NCBI RefSeq assembly: GCF_030542105.1
Contig: NZ_JAUOFB010000006.1
Location: forward strand, 62,001 to 126,000
Length of the DNA stretch: 64,000 nucleotides
Direction: 5' to 3'
From: Hymenobacter sp. BT730
GTDB lineage: Bacteria; Bacteroidota; Bacteroidia; Cytophagales; Hymenobacteraceae
Part shown: one piece after another, positions 50,322 through 59,392 of the stretch
Numbering within the stretch: the first letter of the stretch is position 1
Layout of the letters: each line of letters begins with the position of its first letter
Program-made: the position numbers and the translations under genes
The notes under the pieces: model-generated
The model's input: only the letters and a program-made list of their open reading frames with translations
What the model was told of the DNA's origin: nothing
Databases searched by the model: none

Positions 50322-50366
50322 AGCAAACAAAAAGAGCGGCCCATATGGCCGCTCTTTTTGTTTGCT
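50322..50366. terminator. Bidirectional terminator after nuoN
   Basis: A perfect 20-bp stem (50322-50341 with 50347-50366), loop CATAT, with A5 and T5 within the arms. It lies between convergent nuoN and the DUF937-OmpA gene. Confidence 0.9.
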
Positions 50367-50454
50367 TATGATGGCACATTTTCTAAATACGCTCGCAAAG
50401 AAAAGCCCATTCTCATTGCTGAGAACAGGCTTTTGCTGGTATCTAAAACCGACG

Positions 50455-51846
50455 CTACTTTTTCGTCACGCGCACATCTACGCGGCGGTTCTGCGCGCGG
50501 CCTTCGGGGGTATCATTGGAGGCAATGGGGTGCTCCTGCCCATAGCCTTCCGCCGCCACACGGCCGGCATCAATACCGCTATTCATCAGCGCTTTGCGGG
50601 CAGCATTAGCGCGGTCGGCGCTTAGCGTTAGGTTCATATCGGCCTTGCCTACATTGTCTGTATAGCCGCCAAACTTAATGGCGGCGTTGGGGAAGGCTTT
50701 CAGGATGGCGGCTATGTTCTTTAACTGCGCCTGCGACTCGGCCGTGAGCGTAGACTTACCGGTATTGAAGTACACCCGGTCCAGGCTGAACCAACCCTGG
50801 GTCTTGTCGTCGCTCACCGTCATGGTGGCATCGTTGAGGAAGTTGAACAGACGGGCTTCCGTGGAGTTGGACCCTACATTAAGCACCGTGCCATCAGAAA
50901 GCTTGATTTCCGTAGTGGAGCCAGTGTCATAGATGTAATTGCCGGTAGCCTTATCATAGCGGCCTGTGGGAGCGGTAGCCGGTGCGGCTGGCGCCATACG
51001 GCTGGTCGTGTCCATCGGCGCTTCCGTGGTGGTAGTGTCAGTGGTGTCTGGTTCCCGGTTGCAGCCCCGCATAAAGTACCAGAGCGCGGCCAGGGCCAGT
51101 AAGGCCAACAACAGCCAGGGCCAGCGGGCAGGGGTGGCTGTGCGCTCCGGCACGGAAGCAGCACCCCGGTTGGTATCCGATGGATTCCGGGCGGCCGCCG
51201 ACATCGTGCTGCCCACGTTGCGCGCCGCCCCGGCCGCAGCATTTCCCACGCTGGCGGCGGCCCCGGCAGCGCCCAGTCCCAGACCGGCTAACATATTACC
51301 TAAGCCACCCGGCAAACGACTCAATGCTCCGGACAGGCTATTGCGCTGGCTGTTGATATACGTGCCAAAGCCTACTTCATCCAGATTGTTCTGCGCCGCG
51401 TGGCGGCCCATTAGCCCCAGCCCTACCGGCACAGCCATGCTTAACAGACTATGAATAGAAGAGCTTTTTACGCCAGCCTGTTGCCCTATCTGCTCTATGG
51501 CAGGGGTATAGCTGCTGCCCAATACCGAGCGCAGGAGTTCGGCACCGCGGTTTAACAAGCCGCCATCAGCATCGGCAGTCATTGTGCTGCCGCGGGTCAT
51601 GCCTCCAAGTAAGTCGCCCAGATTACCCAGAATGCCAGTGCTATGCGCCTGCCGGGCCATCCCATATACCTCAGCCGTGCCGCCCGGCTGCTGGGCACGG
51701 CCAAACAGAGCGGCCAGGGCCAGCGGAATAACGCTACGCAGGGCCGTACCAACACTACTTTCACTTTCGCCCAGCGCAGTGCTGGTTTGGTGCACCGTGT
51801 CGCTGCTGAAATAGCCTTCAACAAGCTCAAGTAAGTTCTGGCTCAT
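50455..51846 (-). CDS. DUF937-OmpA fusion protein
   Basis: 463 residues. The first 150 or so match DUF937: helical, S-V-I-P-L-A-L-A-A-L-F-G-R, S-L-L-S-M-A-V-P-V-G-L-G-L-M-G. A Gly/Ala-rich linker is followed by one membrane helix (W-P-W-L-L-L-A-L-L-A-L-A-A-L-W-Y-F, near residues 241-258). A Thr/Pro/Asp-rich spacer leads to an OmpA peptidoglycan-binding domain near 340-463 (G-Y-T-D-N-V-G, D-R-A-N-A-A-R, N-R-R-V-D-V). There is no signal peptide, so the expected topology is DUF937 in the cytoplasm and OmpA gripping the cell wall. A near -7 sequence (TAGCCTTTG, one base too long) lies upstream on the minus strand. Confidence 0.87.
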   Translation of the reverse strand: MSQNLLELVEGYFSSDTVHQTSTALGESESSVGTALRSVIPLALAALFGRAQQPGGTAEVYGMARQAHSTGILGNLGDLLGGMTRGSTMTADADGGLLNRGAELLRSVLGSSYTPAIEQIGQQAGVKSSSIHSLLSMAVPVGLGLMGRHAAQNNLDEVGFGTYINSQRNSLSGALSRLPGGLGNMLAGLGLGAAGAAASVGNAAAGAARNVGSTMSAAARNPSDTNRGAASVPERTATPARWPWLLLALLALAALWYFMRGCNREPDTTDTTTTEAPMDTTSRMAPAAPATAPTGRYDKATGNYIYDTGSTTEIKLSDGTVLNVGSNSTEARLFNFLNDATMTVSDDKTQGWFSLDRVYFNTGKSTLTAESQAQLKNIAAILKAFPNAAIKFGGYTDNVGKADMNLTLSADRANAARKALMNSGIDAGRVAAEGYGQEHPIASNDTPEGRAQNRRVDVRVTKK

Positions 51847-51981
51847 GGTAGTAGGGTTTAGGGTGAAGAATCTCCCTACTTACGTAGCCATACAACCAAA
51901 GGCTATATATAAGCCTAAATATTCATGATTATATCCAAATTTTTTCAGTCCATTTTGTCTTATTACCCTGACCGCCCTGTT

Positions 51982-52776
51982 TCAGACGCGGCGCATCACC
52001 GCCGCTACTTCGTCGGCATACACAATGGCCTCGTCGCCAAAAGGCTCTTCGCCCCTAAATTTCTGCAGAACCCGGGCTGTGGTGATGATATCCTTCTGGC
52101 AGTAGTGCACGATGCGCGGTAAGTCTTTCTCGTTGTAATACACCCGGGCTACATCGGCCCCACTGATATCATCTTTGGGGGTAGGAATGCCGAACATGGC
52201 GGCCAGTAGCGCCAGGGAAGTGAAGGATTTTCGGTCACCAAACTTCCATAGTTCCATGGTATCCAGGTGGTTAATCTCCCATGGCTTTTTGCCGGCCACG
52301 TCCAACTGGGGCGGCAGTTGCAGGCCGTTGATAAGCAAGCGGCGGCCCAGGTAGGGGAAGTCGAATTCTTTGCCGTTGTGGGCGCACAGCAGATATTGGG
52401 GCTTGCGGGCCAGCAGGGTAGAAAACTCGCGCAGCATCGTTTTCTCATCGTGGTCGGCAAAGCTTTTCACGCGGAAGCGCCACCGCTCCTCCTGCTTGTC
52501 AAAGAAGAAGCAGCCCACGGAAATGCACACTACTTTCCCGAACTCAGCGTAAATCCCGGCTTGCTCAAACAACGAAGACGGGTGTAGATGAGCAGGTATT
52601 TCTGTCACGTCGGCAGCGCTGGAGTGCCAGCCTTTTTCCCGGCGCAGGGCGTGGCACTTATGCTCCCACAAAAGCCGCAGCATGTCATTCAGTTCATCGT
52701 GGCAGCCTACGCAGGGCACGGTTTCAATATCGAGAACGAAGACTTGATCCAGAGAAACTTTGTGCAGAATCTGCAT
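51982..52776 (-). CDS. DEDDy-type 3'-5' exonuclease (DNA polymerase B-like)
   Basis: 264 residues, ribonuclease H-like fold. ExoI is V-L-D-I-E-T-V, with metal ligands Asp16 and Glu18. ExoII is C-A-H-N-G-K-E-F-D-F-P-Y-L near residue 133. ExoIII is Y-C-Q-K-D-I-I-T-T near 228, the Y-x3-D form. The protein is a stand-alone exonuclease, resembling the family annotated as predicted 3'-5' exonuclease related to the PolB exonuclease domain. It probably trims DNA or RNA 3' ends. It is single and is followed by the DUF937-OmpA gene on the same strand after a 135-base gap. Confidence 0.88.
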   Translation of the reverse strand: MQILHKVSLDQVFVLDIETVPCVGCHDELNDMLRLLWEHKCHALRREKGWHSSAADVTEIPAHLHPSSLFEQAGIYAEFGKVVCISVGCFFFDKQEERWRFRVKSFADHDEKTMLREFSTLLARKPQYLLCAHNGKEFDFPYLGRRLLINGLQLPPQLDVAGKKPWEINHLDTMELWKFGDRKSFTSLALLAAMFGIPTPKDDISGADVARVYYNEKDLPRIVHYCQKDIITTARVLQKFRGEEPFGDEAIVYADEVAAVMRRV

Positions 52777-53175
52777 AACGGGGCGCGGCTAACGGTATTC
52801 GGATTCCGAAGATACTTTTTTTAGTAAGCTGCACAGAAGAATTTTAACGGAAGAACCAGGCACATAGAAACGCCCGGCCCAGAACTTGCGTCCTGAGCCG
52901 GGCGTACGCGGGGCACCCCGTGCAGCCAGGGCGCCTAAAGTTGCTGAAGCCTGTTGGCTGCTAGGCCAACGCGGGCCGGTGCAGCATCCACAAACCCAAT
53001 AGCATAATGGAAATGGTAGTAGTCGAGGAGGAAGCCGCTGGTTTCATAGGTAAGGCCACCCGCTCCGGAACCCTCCGTTACGACCCGGATTTGCCGAAGC
53101 AAGTGGCGAAGGGTAAGTTGGGCTGCTTTGCCGGCATTGTCAATCACATGAATATGTGATGCGCTTGCCTGCAGT
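52777..53175. other. 399-bp region with a weak hairpin and no convincing gene
   Basis: Between the exonuclease gene and the response regulator gene. It holds a 9-bp GC stem (52870-52878 with 52897-52905) followed on the minus strand by TTTC, a possible weak terminator for the kinase-regulator pair. A short perfect CGGGG-CA-CCCCG hairpin lies near 52909-52920. A 70-codon minus-strand frame starting from GTG at 53147 is present but unsupported. The sequence CACATGAATATGTG near 53146-53159 is a short palindrome. Confidence 0.5.
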
Positions 53176-53826
53176 TTAGGTCAGCCCCTGGCGCAGGGCC
53201 TTGCTCACGGCTTCCGTCATGGAGCGCACGTGCAGTTTTTCGTAAATTTTTTTGATGTGTGAACGGACAGTATCCAAACTGATGCCACGGTCGGCGGCAA
53301 TCATCTTGTAGCTGTAGCCTTCCACCAGCAAGCCCAGAATCTCCTGTTCGCGCGCACTCAGGTTCGCCGGCGACTCATCAGGCACGGCGCGGGGGGGCAC
53401 CCGGGGAAACAGCTTGAGCACCTGGCGGGCAATGGCCGGCGTCATGGGCGCGCCACCCGCCCGCACTTCTCCAATGGCTTCCAGCAGCTTGGCCGGCGGG
53501 GTTTTCTTCAGCAGGTAGCCGTCGGCCCCGGCGCAGATGGCATCAAACACCCGGTCGTTTTCGTCGAATACTGTAAGCATTACCACATTTACGCCGGGGG
53601 TAGTGGCTTTAATGCGCCGCAACCCTTCAATGCCGGTAATGCCGGGCATATCGATATCCATTAGGACTACATCAGGCTGCAATCGGGCTATGTCAGCTTC
53701 AGCCTGGGTACAGTTGCTGAGGGCACCAGCCAACTCCAGCCCCGGCGAGCCGCCCAACAGCTGACTCAGGCTGGCGCGCAGGTCGGCGTTGTCTTCGTAA
53801 ATCAGAACACGAGTGGGCTTATCCAT
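53176..53826 (-). CDS. NarL/LuxR-family response regulator
   Basis: 216 residues. The receiver domain spans 1-125, with acidic pocket Glu11 and Asp12, phospho-acceptor Asp57 (L-M-D-I-D-M-P), Thr near 84 (V-M-L-T-V-F) and Lys near 107 (Y-L-L-K-K-T). The C-terminal LuxR-type HTH spans about 150-216 (L-S-A-R-E-Q-E-I-L-G-L-L, D-T-V-R-S-H-I-K-K-I-Y-E-K-L). It lies 96 bases downstream of the histidine kinase gene on the same strand and is its obvious partner. Confidence 0.93.
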   Translation of the reverse strand: MDKPTRVLIYEDNADLRASLSQLLGGSPGLELAGALSNCTQAEADIARLQPDVVLMDIDMPGITGIEGLRRIKATTPGVNVVMLTVFDENDRVFDAICAGADGYLLKKTPPAKLLEAIGEVRAGGAPMTPAIARQVLKLFPRVPPRAVPDESPANLSAREQEILGLLVEGYSYKMIAADRGISLDTVRSHIKKIYEKLHVRSMTEAVSKALRQGLT

Positions 53827-53922
53827 AGCAGAAAGGAACGAATGGGCGGGTAGAGATTTTACCGAAGATACTGGAAGGGACGCCTGGGCGGCTTCACATA
53901 ATAATGTGAGTAGCCAGCCGGT

Positions 53923-56900
53923 TTAGCTGCTTAAGGGCACACTCAGTAGCAGCTCGGTGCCTTGGCCCGGTGCGGTCCGGATTTCCAGTTTGCCGTGCAA
54001 CGTTGCGGCGCGGGCCCGCATGTTGGCCAGACCGTTGCCGCCACCCTGGGCAGGCGCTTTCATATCAAACCCTACCCCGTCGTCGCTCACTGTCAGTAGC
54101 AGGCGGTTGTGCTGGTGGTCGAGGTGAATGGTGGCTTGCTGACAGTTGGCGTACTTGGCCAGGTTGTTTATGGCTTCCTTGAAAAGCAGATAAAACTCCC
54201 GGCGGGCCCGCATTTGGAGGCGCAAGCCCTGCACCTCGGGCGTTACAGTAAACGAGAAGTCAATGCCACGGGCTTCCAGCACCTCGGAGGCAAAGATGCG
54301 CATGCGCGTGGTCACGGCTTCCATGGAATCATGCGCGGGGTTGATAGCCCATACAATATCATCCATGGAGTCCAGCATACGGCGCGAGCTTTCCCCTATC
54401 TGATCCAGCAGCGCCGCTGCCTGCTCCGGGCGGTTTTCATGCTGATGGTTGCGGGCCAGCTGACTTAAAATGGAAATGCTGCTGAGTGTAGAGCCCATAT
54501 CGTCGTGCAGGTCGCGGGCAATATGGTGGCGCACCCGCTCCAGGGCCAGCAGTTGCCGCACCCGCACCCGATATAGCAGAAACAGCACCGCAAAACCTGC
54601 CCAGCCGGCTACCACCCGAAACCACCATGTCTGGTACCAAGGCGGTGTCACCATAATTTTCAACTGGGCTCCCTGCTGGTTCCATACCCCGTCGTTGTTA
54701 GCAGCCCGCACCTGAAAGGTATAGGTACCGGGGTCCAGGTTGGTATACGTTGCCTCCTGGCGGGCGCCGGCCTCAATCCATTTTTCATCAAAGCCATGCA
54801 GTTTATACTGGAAGCTGTTCTTGGCAGGCAACTGATAATTCAGGGCCGCAAACCCAATGGAAAAGAAGTTATCGTGTGGGCCCAGGTGCAGGGTACGCCG
54901 CTCCGTAATGCTGGTATCCAGGGGCACGGGCTGGTTGAACTTTCGAAAATCGGTGAGCACAACGGGTGGTACTACGGCATTGCTGGGTACTGTGGCGGGC
55001 AGAAAGCTCAGCAGCCCGTTGCTCCCGCCGAAGTACAGGCGGCCATCGGCGGCGCGCAGATAGGAGCCAGCGTTGAACTCGTCCTGTAGCAGCCCGTCGC
55101 GGGTATCGAAGGTGCGGAAGCGCTGCGTGGCGGGCGTAAAGCAGGCAATACCCAGGTTAGTGGATAGCCAGATGTTGCCGCGGTCATCTTCCGCCATACC
55201 ATACACCACGTCATTAGGCAGGCCCTGCGGCTCCCGGAAAGTGGTGAAGAGGCCTTTTCCCAAGTCATCGAGGCGGTTCAGGCCGCCACCTTCGGTCCCA
55301 ATCCATAAGGTACCGTTGCGGTCCTGCAGAATGCAGCGCACAAAATTGCTGCTCAGGCTGCGGGGCTTGCCGGGCACGTTGCGGTAGGGCACGCACTTCC
55401 CGGTGCGCGCATCCAGCAGAACCAGCCCGCCACCGCCAGTACCCACCCAAAGGCGTTGCTGCCGATCAGTGTACACCAGCCGTACATAGTTAGTCCCCAG
55501 GCTGGAGGCCGGCTGCCGGGGGTCGTCGCGGAATACGGTGCAGCGGCCGGTGACGGGGTCCAGTAGGTTCAGGCCGCCCTCCGTACTCACCCACAACTTA
55601 CCGGATCCAGCCGGACTAATGGCCCGCACCGCATTGTCGCTGAGCCTGGCGGGCTCAGTAGATTGATGGCGGAGGTGCGTGATTTTGCCCGTAGCGGGGT
55701 TCAGGCAGTCGAGCCCACTGCGCTGAGTACCTATCCAGAGGCGGCCTTCAGTATCAAAGCACAGGGCCCTCACAAAATCCTCGCTCAGGCTCTGCGGCTG
55801 CCGGGGGTTGTGTCGGTACATCTGGCGCTGGCCGGTAGCAGGATTGTAGCTAATAACGCCCTGCGTTTCGGTACCGGCCCACAGGCGGTGTTGGGCATCT
55901 TCAGCTACGGCCCAAACGGGCTCCGGTTTTGCCGTCAGCGGCACCGGCACAAAGGCATTGGGGCGGGGCGAAAACGAGCTGACGCCGGCATCTGTCCCTA
56001 CCCACAGCAACCCATTCCGATCCTGAAACAATGCCTGCACCGTATTATCAGGCAGGGAGTAGCTATTGCCGGGGCGGTGCTGATAAACGGTAAAATCATT
56101 TGTAGTACGGTCCAGCAAATGCAGGCCTTCAGTAGTCCCTACCCAGAGTCTGCCCTGCTTGTCCTCTACCAGCGCGCGCACTTCGTTGCTGCGCAGACTC
56201 CGATTATTACGCGCATCATAGCGCCAAGTAGCGGGAGGTTGATGACCGGTGAGAGCTACGCGGCGCAGGCCATTGGTTTCGGTGCCCACCCAAAGCAAGC
56301 CGGCCTGATCGGGGTATAAGGTGGTAACTGCAGAGGAGGAAGACCAAGCCGGATGCCCCACTAATTGCTGCTGTGCAGTATCCAAATGGCACACCTGCCC
56401 GGCCCCGGTACCTACCCAGATGCGCCCCTGCGCATCTTGGGCAATGGCCCGAATGGAGTTAAGACGTGGGTTGGCCGGCGCGTTGCCGGGGTGGGCAAAT
56501 AGCTGAAACCGGCCGGATTTGGGATTGTAGCGATGCAGCCCGCCTTCTGTGCCGGCCCATATCGTGCCCGACCGGTCGCAGAAAACGATGCGAACAAAGT
56601 CATCCGTTAGGGTGCCAGTCTGGCTTTCCTGGTGCTTGAAAACCCGGAATTTGCCCGTAATGGGGTCAAAGCGGTTCAGGCCGCCGCCGCCGGTGCCAAT
56701 CCACAGGGCACCCTGCGCATCCACAGCCAATGACAGGATAAAGTTGCTGCTCAGGCTCCCCACTTGTTGTGGGTCGTTGCGGAATACTTTGAAGGTGCTG
56801 CCATCGTAGCGGTTCAGGCCATCCTGGGTACCCATCCAAAGAAAGCCGCGCCGGTCCTGCACCACACTGTACACGCTGTTTTCCGACAGGCCTTGCTCCG

Positions 56901-57006
56901 CAGTGAGGGTGCGGAACGTGAGAGGCATAGTAGGCTGGGCTGAGGAAATCCCCGCCAACAGGACCAGAAATGGCAGAAAGAGAGCAGGTAGAAAGCTACG
57001 GTTCAT
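53923..57006 (-). CDS. Propeller-type sensor histidine kinase
   Basis: The ATG at 57006 gives 1027 residues with a signal peptide (F-L-P-A-L-F-L-P-F-L-V-L-L-A-G-I-S-S-A-Q). Residues about 30-690 contain many two-component-propeller repeats, each with W-(I/V)-G-T-x-x-G-L-(N/H)-R/L, forming periplasmic beta-propellers. A Y_Y_Y domain follows (near 720-790: F-Q-Y-K-L-H-G-F, Y-T-N-L-D-P-G-T-Y-T-F-Q-V-R-A-A-N). One membrane helix is near 800-820. The HisKA_3 box has phospho-acceptor His834 (R-D-L-H-D-D-M-G-S-T-L). The HATPase domain contains D-D-G-V-G-F-D and N-G-L-A-N-M-R-A-R-A. It senses an extracellular ligand, often a glycan in related proteins. The kinase and the regulator are separate genes, unlike Bacteroides hybrid systems. 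A -7-like TAGCTTTG on the minus strand lies at 57046-57053. Confidence 0.92.
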   Translation of the reverse strand: MNRSFLPALFLPFLVLLAGISSAQPTMPLTFRTLTAEQGLSENSVYSVVQDRRGFLWMGTQDGLNRYDGSTFKVFRNDPQQVGSLSSNFILSLAVDAQGALWIGTGGGGLNRFDPITGKFRVFKHQESQTGTLTDDFVRIVFCDRSGTIWAGTEGGLHRYNPKSGRFQLFAHPGNAPANPRLNSIRAIAQDAQGRIWVGTGAGQVCHLDTAQQQLVGHPAWSSSSAVTTLYPDQAGLLWVGTETNGLRRVALTGHQPPATWRYDARNNRSLRSNEVRALVEDKQGRLWVGTTEGLHLLDRTTNDFTVYQHRPGNSYSLPDNTVQALFQDRNGLLWVGTDAGVSSFSPRPNAFVPVPLTAKPEPVWAVAEDAQHRLWAGTETQGVISYNPATGQRQMYRHNPRQPQSLSEDFVRALCFDTEGRLWIGTQRSGLDCLNPATGKITHLRHQSTEPARLSDNAVRAISPAGSGKLWVSTEGGLNLLDPVTGRCTVFRDDPRQPASSLGTNYVRLVYTDRQQRLWVGTGGGGLVLLDARTGKCVPYRNVPGKPRSLSSNFVRCILQDRNGTLWIGTEGGGLNRLDDLGKGLFTTFREPQGLPNDVVYGMAEDDRGNIWLSTNLGIACFTPATQRFRTFDTRDGLLQDEFNAGSYLRAADGRLYFGGSNGLLSFLPATVPSNAVVPPVVLTDFRKFNQPVPLDTSITERRTLHLGPHDNFFSIGFAALNYQLPAKNSFQYKLHGFDEKWIEAGARQEATYTNLDPGTYTFQVRAANNDGVWNQQGAQLKIMVTPPWYQTWWFRVVAGWAGFAVLFLLYRVRVRQLLALERVRHHIARDLHDDMGSTLSSISILSQLARNHQHENRPEQAAALLDQIGESSRRMLDSMDDIVWAINPAHDSMEAVTTRMRIFASEVLEARGIDFSFTVTPEVQGLRLQMRARREFYLLFKEAINNLAKYANCQQATIHLDHQHNRLLLTVSDDGVGFDMKAPAQGGGNGLANMRARAATLHGKLEIRTAPGQGTELLLSVPLSS

Positions 57007-57165
57007 GCTGATTTGGCGAGCACCCACAATGCAGGGCCGGCTCGTCAAAGCTAGCAAAATAGGTGGCTGGCGCTACTCCTGCCGTGCCCAGGTTTTTCAA
57101 CTAAGCAATTTCGCAATTATGATTAGGAGAATACTCTCCGAAACATGCTTCCACTTATGGTTAGC

Positions 57166-57552
57166 TCACAGACTCAACCATTCATTATGTGGTGGCTCAC
57201 CACAATAGTAGACAATGTCACATTCTCCAAATATCAGTACGATACCCTCTGCATAGGGCCCGATTTGATCTAGTGCCATTGCAACAGACATTTCCTTTCC
57301 ATCCAATTTCTTATCAACAGAAATGATATAACAATTGGGTGCCTTTGATAGTCTCGCAACCTGTTTTAGAATATCCTCCTTATAAAATGCATTTGCTCTC
57401 CTGAGTTTACTGTACTCGAAATCCTGTCCGTGGTAAAGCATGTTGAGGAATTCACCTCGGCGCTTCGGTTTCTCAATAAAGCTTAGGTATCGTTGACATT
57501 TATTACTGACCACATATTTATTAATAAAGACTGTTTCTAAAGCGAAATTCAT
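57166..57552 (-). CDS. Hypothetical protein, AT-rich orphan gene
   Basis: 128 residues, soluble, with no recognised family. It starts M-N-F-A-L-E-T-V-F-I-N-K-Y-V-V and contains Q-R-Y-L-S-F-I-E-K-P-K-R-R-G-E-F-L and D-I-V-Y-Y-C-G-E-P-P. There is no signal peptide. The gene is markedly more AT-rich than aspS or the kinase gene next to it, indicating a different recent history. It lies between them on the same strand with a terminator upstream, so it is transcribed alone. Its plain composition resembles small cargo genes, but no toxin or immunity motif is visible. Confidence 0.6.
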   Translation of the reverse strand: MNFALETVFINKYVVSNKCQRYLSFIEKPKRRGEFLNMLYHGQDFEYSKLRRANAFYKEDILKQVARLSKAPNCYIISVDKKLDGKEMSVAMALDQIGPYAEGIVLIFGECDIVYYCGEPPHNEWLSL

Positions 57553-57573
57553 AAACTGAAGGTAAGAGAAACA

Positions 57574-57603
57574 AAAAACGGCGCTACTAAGGGCGCCGTT
57601 TTT
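57574..57603 (-). terminator. Terminator after aspS
   Basis: An 11-bp stem (57574-57584 with 57593-57603) with an 8-base loop and T6 on the minus strand, 26 bases past the aspS stop. Confidence 0.88.
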
Positions 57604-57628
57604 AATAGCAACAAAAGTATCAGAACTA

Positions 57629-59392
57629 TTACTTAGCTACCACCGCCGTCTTAATACTCAACTCCTTTAGCTGCACCTCTGAAATAGTTGAAGGCGAATC
57701 AATCATGACGTCGCGGCCCGAGTTGTTTTTGGGGAAGGCAATAAAGTCCCGGATGGAGTCGGCACCGCCGAAGAGCGAGCAGAGACGGTCGAAGCCGAAG
57801 GCAATACCGCCGTGGGGTGGCGCGCCGTACTCAAAGGCATCGAGCAGGAAGCCGAACTGCGCTTTGGCCTCTTCATCGGAGAAGCCCAATAGCGAGAACA
57901 TGCGGGCCTGCACGGCACGGTCGTGAATCCGGATGGACCCGCCGCCCACTTCCACGCCGTTTATCACCATGTCGTAGGCGTTGGCGCGCACCTGGCCAAT
58001 GGTTTCGGGGTTATCGAGCAGCGCTACATCCTCGGGCTTGGGCGAGGTGAACGGGTGGTGCATGGCGAAGTAGCGGCCTTCTTCCTCAATGTATTCCAGC
58101 AGCGGGAAATCGACTACCCACAGGGCGGAGAAGGTGTCTTTGTCGCGCAGGCCCATGCGCTGGCCCATTTCCAGGCGTAGCTCGCTTAGGGCTTTGCGGG
58201 TTTTGTTGGAGTCGCCGGCCAGAATCAGCAGCAGGTCGCCGGGGTTGGCGTTGAAGGCGGCTTTCCACTTCTGCAGCTCTTCCTGGGAGTAGAATTTGTC
58301 TACCGATGATTTTACGGTGCCATCGGGCTCCACGCGGGCGTACACCAGGCCGGTGGCTCCCACCTGTGGGCGCTTCACGAAGTCCGTCAGCTCATCCAGC
58401 TGCTTGCGGGTGTACACGGCGGAGTTGATGGCATTGATGCCTACTACCAGACCGGCGTTATCGAACACGGGGAAGCCCTGGCCTTTTACCAGGTCATTCA
58501 GCTCCACAAACTTCATTTCGAAGCGCGTGTCGGGCTTGTCGTTGCCGTAGTAGCGCATGGCATCGGCGTAGGTCATGCGGGGCAGGGTGCCAATATCGAG
58601 GCCCTTCACTTCCTGAAACAGGTACTGCACCAGCCCTTCAAACGTGTTGAGGATGTCTTCCTGCTCCACAAAGGACATTTCGCAGTCAATCTGCGTGAAC
58701 TCGGGCTGACGGTCGGCGCGCAGGTCTTCGTCGCGGAAGCACTTCACAATCTGGAAGTAGCGGTCGAAACCCGACACCATTAGCAGCTGCTTGAAAGTCT
58801 GGGGCGACTGCGGCAAGGCGTAAAACTCGCCGGGGTTCATGCGGGAGGGCACCACAAAGTCGCGGGCACCTTCTGGGGTGCTTTTGATGAGCACGGGGGT
58901 TTCTACTTCAATGAACTCCTGGCCATCGAGGTAGCGGCGGGTGGCCTGGGCCACGCGGTGGCGCAGCATCAGGTTCTGGCGCACGGGGTTGCGGCGCAGG
59001 TCCAGGTAGCGGTATTTCATCCGCAGGTCGTCGCCGCCGTCGGTTTCGTCTTCAATGAGGAAAGGCGGCAGCTTGGCGGGGTTCAGCACCTCCAGCTGCT
59101 CCACCCGGATTTCAATGGCCCCGGTGGGCATTTTGTCGTTTTTGGAGTAGCGCTCAGCCACTTTACCGGTCACGCAAATCACAAATTCGCGGCCCAGCTC
59201 CCGGCCTTTCGCGCGGATTTCCTCGCTCTCCACGCCTTCTTCCAAAGCCAGTTGGGTGAGGCCATACCGGTCGCGCAGCACAATCCAGAAGATACCGCCA
59301 GCGTCGCGGGTGCGCTGTACCCAGCCGCAAAGCGTAACGGTTTGGCCAATATGGTCGGGGCGAAGTTCGCCACAGGTGTGCGTACGGAGCAT
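57629..59392 (-). CDS. aspS: Aspartate-tRNA ligase
   Basis: Charges tRNA-Asp. 587 residues, the bacterial class IIb form. The N-terminal OB-fold anticodon-binding domain has [15 protein letters not shown]. Motif 1 region is R-Y-L-D-L-R-R near 131, and motif 2 is [15 protein letters not shown] near 219. The inserted GAD domain lies at about 290-420. Motif 3 is [10 protein letters not shown] near 533. All class II signatures are intact. A TATCTTTG -7-like box on the minus strand lies at 59433-59440, 40 bases before the start. Confidence 0.96.
   Translation of the reverse strand: MLRTHTCGELRPDHIGQTVTLCGWVQRTRDAGGIFWIVLRDRYGLTQLALEEGVESEEIRAKGRELGREFVICVTGKVAERYSKNDKMPTGAIEIRVEQLEVLNPAKLPPFLIEDETDGGDDLRMKYRYLDLRRNPVRQNLMLRHRVAQATRRYLDGQEFIEVETPVLIKSTPEGARDFVVPSRMNPGEFYALPQSPQTFKQLLMVSGFDRYFQIVKCFRDEDLRADRQPEFTQIDCEMSFVEQEDILNTFEGLVQYLFQEVKGLDIGTLPRMTYADAMRYYGNDKPDTRFEMKFVELNDLVKGQGFPVFDNAGLVVGINAINSAVYTRKQLDELTDFVKRPQVGATGLVYARVEPDGTVKSSVDKFYSQEELQKWKAAFNANPGDLLLILAGDSNKTRKALSELRLEMGQRMGLRDKDTFSALWVVDFPLLEYIEEEGRYFAMHHPFTSPKPEDVALLDNPETIGQVRANAYDMVINGVEVGGGSIRIHDRAVQARMFSLLGFSDEEAKAQFGFLLDAFEYGAPPHGGIAFGFDRLCSLFGGADSIRDFIAFPKNNSGRDVMIDSPSTISEVQLKELSIKTAVVAK

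Noticed and set aside
52935..53147. 70-codon minus-strand frame starting from GTG downstream of the response regulator gene
   Set aside because: No recognisable family, no ribosome site, GTG start and a palindrome at the start. It may be chance or a remnant, and is not supported enough to call.
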